Source: Chitinophaga barathri
GTDB taxonomy: Bacteria > Bacteroidota > Bacteroidia > Chitinophagales > Chitinophagaceae
Reading direction: 5' to 3'
Length of the DNA stretch: 64,000 nucleotides
Assembly: GCF_003807585.1 (NCBI RefSeq)
Contig: NZ_RMBX01000013.1
Coordinates: forward strand, 186,001-250,000
The notes beneath the pieces were generated by a model. The model was not told the DNA's origin, made no database searches, and saw only the letters and a program-made list of their open reading frames with translations. A program made the translations under genes and the position numbers. Positions 60,312 through 64,000 of this stretch are shown in pieces (positions within the stretch are counted from its first letter, which is position 1; each line of letters begins with the position of its first letter).

Positions 60312-62750
60312 ATGAGGAACCGCATGCGCCCACTTCTTGTCTGCTTCATATTATTGATGACCGGGCTGGCCGTCCAGGCACAGGATACCGCAAGGTTCAA
60401 ACGTTTGCCCGGCGATTCCAGCCGGCGGCGGTTTGATTCGGATTCCAGCAGGAGGGGAGGGGATACCTCCCGCCGCAGGGGAGGAGGCATGGGCATGGCT
60501 TCCCTGTTTGCCGATTCCGCAAAAATGACCAGCAGCGATTACCAGCAGCAAATCGAAAATACTTATGTAATACTCAACAATGTTGAGAATAGAAGCGAGT
60601 TGCCCATCGGGATAGAGCTGGTAGCGATCAGGCTGATGGACAGCGATTCGGTGCTTTCCGTGCTGAAGGACAATGTGCTGAACAACAGCCGGGCGCTGAA
60701 CCTGCGTAATTTACAAGTGTTCCGCACCCTGTTGCAAAACATCCAGCTGGACCTGCGGGAGCACCGGAAGCTGCTGGACAGCACGGAAACCAAACTGAAC
60801 AATCTCCGCGCCAGCCTGAAACCATTGGCAGGCGATACCGTACTGCGCCAGCTGTTGCGGGATTCCGTACTGCGCCAGGAGTTTGCGCCGCAGCTCAAGG
60901 ACATGCGCGAAGCCTTCAGGGGCAGCACCCGTGCGCTGCGGGAAAGCCTGGCAAGGGTGAACAGCCTGCAAACGCACACATCCGCCAATGCCATCACCAC
61001 CAGCAAGCTGCTGGAAAAAGTGAACAACCTGCTGAATACTTCCGCGGCAAGGGTATTCGGGAAAGAATATAACTACCTCTGGGAAAGAGATACCATCCAC
61101 GTTTCCGCAGGCACCCGCTCTTCTTTTGGTAAAGCATACGAAGGTGAAAAGAAGGCGCTGGACTATTATTTTAAAGACAGCGGCAACAAACGCCTTTTCC
61201 TGCTGCTGATCGGTCTGTTGTTTTTTATCTGGATCTTCCGGAACATCCGCACCATCCGGCGCCACGACGCAACGGGCAGCATCAGCGACCTGGGTTTTGT
61301 ATACCTGCCTTCAGGGTACATTGTTTCTTCCTTTATCGTAATGTTCGCCATCGCGCCGCTCTTCGATCTGCATGCGCCATCCGCGTATATAGAGTCCATG
61401 CAGTTCCTGCTGATCGTGATCCTTACCATCATCTGCTGGAAAAAGTGGCCGCGCCGGCTGTTCCTTTACTGGATTGCCATGGTGATCCTGTACATCTGTT
61501 TTTCTTTCACGCACCATATGGTGGACCCCGGCCTGGGCCAGCGCCTGTGGCTGATCCTGCTGAACGGGTTGTCCATCCTGTTCGGTGTGCTGTTCCTTTC
61601 CAGGATGAAGGATCACCTGCACCTGAAAGGGTTTTTGCGGTATGTGATCATCCTGCACAATGTGATGAATGTGCTGTCCCTGTTGTGTAATCTCTGGGGA
61701 AGGGTATCCCTCGCGCAGATCTTCGGCAACGCCGCCATATTTGCTTTCACACAGGCCATCGGCCTGGCGGTGTTCAGCAAAATATGCATGGAGGCTATCC
61801 TGCTGCAGATCGTAGCCAGCCGCGTGAAACGTGGCGTACAAAGCCGCATCGATTACCAGCCGGTGCTGGATAGCTTCAGGAGACCAGTACTTTTCCTCGT
61901 GGTGATATTGTGGCTGATCGTGTTCACCACCAACCTGAATATTTATACCGTCGTGCTGAACGGGCTGCTGCAGGTGATGCAGACGGACCGCAGCATCGGC
62001 AATGCAACATTTACCATCGGCGGTATCCTGCTGTTTTTTCTCATCATCTGGATTGCGCACCTGTTGCAGAAATATGTGGGTTACTTTTTCGGGGATGCCG
62101 GCCTGGACGAAGAGATCAGCAACAAAGGCCAGCGCAACCGCCTGCTGATAGCAAGACTGGTACTGCTCTGCCTCGGCTACCTGCTGGCTGTGGCGGCCTC
62201 CGGCGTGCCGGTGGACAAGATCACGATCGTGCTCGGCGCCCTGGGCGTTGGTATCGGTCTGGGCCTGCAGAATATTGTGAACAACTTTGTGTCCGGTATC
62301 ATCCTCATCTTCGACCGGCCTTTGCAGATCGGCGATGTGGTGGAGATCGGCGATAAATCCGGGAAAGTAAGGGAGATCGGTTTACGTTCCAGCACACTGA
62401 TGACGCAGAACGGCGCGGAAGTGATCATTCCTAACGGGGATATCCTTTCACAGCAGATCGTGAACTGGACCCTGAGCAATAACCAGCAACGCCTTGATAT
62501 GGAACTGACGGTAACCGGCAGCAATGACATGGAAACAGTGTCTACCGCGGTTAAGAAGGCTATCCAGGGCTCGAAGTTTATTTTTGAGAACAGGGAGCCG
62601 CAGGTACTGTTCACCAAAGTGCATGAGAACGGGTTTGATCTGAAAGCATACTTCTGGTGCAAGGATGTGGCGCGGTCCGAGGAAGCGATGAGTGAAATCC
62701 TGCTGCTGATGCACAAGGGGTTGAATGCCGCAAATCTCAGTATTGAATAA
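60312..62750 (+). CDS. Mechanosensitive ion channel, MscS type, with large extracytoplasmic domain
   Basis: 812 residues. A signal peptide (about 1-24) is followed by a low-complexity Arg/Ser/Gly stretch (about 35-60) and a helical, coiled-coil-like domain (about 75-270). Several membrane helices (about 295-640) precede the MscS pore and beta domain: GVGIGLGLQNIVNNF (about 643-657), FDRPLQIGD and NGAEVIIPNGDIL. These channels open under membrane tension to release osmolytes. It has a shared terminator with the converging partial gene. Confidence 0.88.
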   Translation: MRNRMRPLLVCFILLMTGLAVQAQDTARFKRLPGDSSRRRFDSDSSRRGGDTSRRRGGGMGMASLFADSAKMTSSDYQQQIENTYVILNNVENRSELPIGIELVAIRLMDSDSVLSVLKDNVLNNSRALNLRNLQVFRTLLQNIQLDLREHRKLLDSTETKLNNLRASLKPLAGDTVLRQLLRDSVLRQEFAPQLKDMREAFRGSTRALRESLARVNSLQTHTSANAITTSKLLEKVNNLLNTSAARVFGKEYNYLWERDTIHVSAGTRSSFGKAYEGEKKALDYYFKDSGNKRLFLLLIGLLFFIWIFRNIRTIRRHDATGSISDLGFVYLPSGYIVSSFIVMFAIAPLFDLHAPSAYIESMQFLLIVILTIICWKKWPRRLFLYWIAMVILYICFSFTHHMVDPGLGQRLWLILLNGLSILFGVLFLSRMKDHLHLKGFLRYVIILHNVMNVLSLLCNLWGRVSLAQIFGNAAIFAFTQAIGLAVFSKICMEAILLQIVASRVKRGVQSRIDYQPVLDSFRRPVLFLVVILWLIVFTTNLNIYTVVLNGLLQVMQTDRSIGNATFTIGGILLFFLIIWIAHLLQKYVGYFFGDAGLDEEISNKGQRNRLLIARLVLLCLGYLLAVAASGVPVDKITIVLGALGVGIGLGLQNIVNNFVSGIILIFDRPLQIGDVVEIGDKSGKVREIGLRSSTLMTQNGAEVIIPNGDILSQQIVNWTLSNNQQRLDMELTVTGSNDMETVSTAVKKAIQGSKFIFENREPQVLFTKVHENGFDLKAYFWCKDVARSEEAMSEILLLMHKGLNAANLSIE

Positions 62751-62772
62751 AAAATATTTTCAGGTATTAAAA

Positions 62773-62804
62773 AAGGGCGGTTCTACTGAACCCGCCCTTC
62801 GTTT
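62773..62804. terminator. Bidirectional terminator
   Basis: An 11-bp stem with one bulged C (62773-62783 with 62788-62799), an A run on the left and T after it, between the converging MscS and end-of-window genes. Confidence 0.85.
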
Positions 62805-62827
62805 TTATAAACAGGTTTGGATCGTCA

Positions 62828-64000
62828 TCATCCGGCATTAGCGGGAGCTGAGCCGGACGAGGCTGAGCCTCCGAAGAATGACTTGATGTCTTCACCGGTA
62901 TCGCCGGCATTACATCCGCTGCCGCCGGACCAGTTACCGATCGTGTAAGGCACCGTCACGCCTACTTCCCGTATGCATTCAATACCAAAGGTGCTGCAAT
63001 TGTAGGAGTTCATGTTGAAGTCCATGGAAGGGCTGTTGTTGATCACATCCAGCAGCAACTGCAACTGGTAGCCGGAAATGTACGCATCCAGTTTGGCATC
63101 GTAACTATTGCCCTCGGTGTTGCCGATCACGCTTTGGGTGCTGGGCGAAAATACATTCACCGATACGTCGGGGAATAACCCGAGGGACCTGCGCACGATG
63201 GTGCCATTGATGTCCTGCTCGATGGTGATGAAGGTATGGCCCATATCGTAGCCGGAGGAAGTGTTCCTGGTGCCGGGTACCGGCTGATCCACATAAATGG
63301 TCACTTTAGCATCGTAAGAGGTGTTGAAATGGCTCAGGTAGGTGGTCAGGTTGGTAACGGGGTTGCCGGGCTGATAATGGCGGAGGCTGGGCACCGGGCC
63401 ACTTGGCGGGTTTTCCGGTTCTTCAGGTTCTTCGCCGCCACCGCCGCCGGGGTTGCAGGCAGGATTGGAAGGATCTTCCCAGCAGGGGTCATCTTCCACC
63501 CACACCATTTCGCATTCTTCCACGATAATCAGGTAATCAAGATACCAGTCGCTGCACTCTTCATACTCCACATAACCCTGCCCCGGCTCATCCACCATAA
63601 TGTAGATACAATCCTGCGACCATATCTCGATCACTTCCGTGATCTCGCACTGCTCTTCCCAGCGGGCATTCGGATCGCGTTGCGGGAGCTTCATGTTTTT
63701 GCTGATCTTCATTTTGGCTACCACGCGGCCACCCCTCACTTTCAGCAGGCTGTACGGATTGCCGTCCACCGTGCGGTTCACCAGGAAACCGGAAAAGTCC
63801 TTGTCCAGTTTTTTGAGGGTGTTGTGGCTGGCGTCGTGGTTATGCCTTGCCATGTAAGCCGCATCGGGCACAAAGGATACGATGCGTTCGGTAATGCGCC
63901 CGTCTTTGTCCATGTACATGATCAGCCGGTCGAAGTTCCCGAGATCGCCCATCGCGGGAGCGGCCCTGCCGGCGGTGTCTTTCCGGGTGCTTTGCCTGGC
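62828..64000 (-). CDS. Partial hypothetical protein with permuted-papain-like C-terminal domain
   Basis: The frame stays open to the window edge, so the 5-prime end is missing; at least 390 residues are seen. An internal ATG at 63952 is not the true start. Counting from that ATG, residues about 130-185 are rich in Glu, Asp and Cys with a Gly/Pro/Glu linker. The C-terminal domain (about 195-350) has GHTFI near 238 and NCSTF near 320. A His before a Cys in these contexts is the arrangement of circularly permuted papain-like (NlpC/LRAT-type) enzymes. Export signals would be in the missing part. Confidence 0.6.
   Translation of the reverse strand, partial: ARQSTRKDTAGRAAPAMGDLGNFDRLIMYMDKDGRITERIVSFVPDAAYMARHNHDASHNTLKKLDKDFSGFLVNRTVDGNPYSLLKVRGGRVVAKMKISKNMKLPQRDPNARWEEQCEITEVIEIWSQDCIYIMVDEPGQGYVEYEECSDWYLDYLIIVEECEMVWVEDDPCWEDPSNPACNPGGGGGEEPEEPENPPSGPVPSLRHYQPGNPVTNLTTYLSHFNTSYDAKVTIYVDQPVPGTRNTSSGYDMGHTFITIEQDINGTIVRRSLGLFPDVSVNVFSPSTQSVIGNTEGNSYDAKLDAYISGYQLQLLLDVINNSPSMDFNMNSYNCSTFGIECIREVGVTVPYTIGNWSGGSGCNAGDTGEDIKSFFGGSASSGSAPANAG

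Overview
The window reads as chromosomal DNA of a Bacteroidota bacterium, most likely of the family Chitinophagaceae (Chitinophaga-like). The reasons are the promoter grammar (-7 boxes of the form TAnnTTTG, in the best cases with TTTG or TTG about 19 nt upstream), a type IX secretion (gliding-motility C-terminal) sorting domain, Bacteroidota-type protein families (DUF2795, stand-alone HsdR-N protein, fused E1 alpha/beta dehydrogenase, short AMP nucleosidase), abundant secreted proteins and lipoproteins, and several polysaccharide lyases. I see no insertion sequence, prophage, CRISPR array or rRNA. There is one tRNA (Met, CAU).

Layout. 0-10 kb is housekeeping: TPMT-like methyltransferase, rhodanese-thioredoxin fusion, M32 carboxypeptidase with a lipoprotein, Nif3-like protein, zinc-ribbon coiled-coil protein, TPR protein, recN, fabI and a DUF2795 protein. 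10-20 kb is cell envelope: a LolD-type ATPase, a six-gene minus-strand nucleotide-sugar operon (aminotransferase, ugd, UDP-xylose synthase, rfbB, rfbC, rfbD), waaA (Kdo transferase), tdk and GtrA. 20-25 kb holds accC back-to-back with ccmB-ccmC-ccmD (cytochrome c maturation) and glutamate dehydrogenase, followed by a 376-bp spacer with inverted arrays of an 11-bp repeat. 25-38 kb holds an HsdR-N protein, AMP nucleosidase, a fused Dpp/Opp ATPase, queA, ispD, a Gfo/Idh oxidoreductase, a T9SS-sorted PKD protein, RadC, the prs-rplY-pth group and an FAH-family hydrolase. 38-41 kb has a MarR regulator divergent from an E1 alpha-beta fusion, with a palindrome between them, then the tRNA.

41-64 kb is more accessory. 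It contains secreted proteins (one with RQFDR repeats), a PL8 polysaccharide lyase, a GH43/GH117-clan beta-propeller protein and a PL6 lyase. It also contains a tight operon SWIM - DUF5691 - MoxR AAA ATPase - DUF5682 - VWA - lipoprotein (47.6-55.8 kb). I read this operon as a Bacteroidota relative of the uncharacterised E. coli yehLMPQ cluster. It is the best candidate for an under-described system: a MoxR/VWA chaperone-like pair with a SWIM zinc finger, and a DUF5682 protein whose two GxxH motifs and acidic motif resemble the TraB/TIKI fold. The window ends with an MscS-type channel and a partial secreted protein that has permuted-papain-like His and Cys motifs.

Many start codons were moved inward from the longest open frame, using conserved N-termini, gene spacing and TTG-versus-ATG choice. 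No database search was run, so family names rest on motif and sequence recognition.
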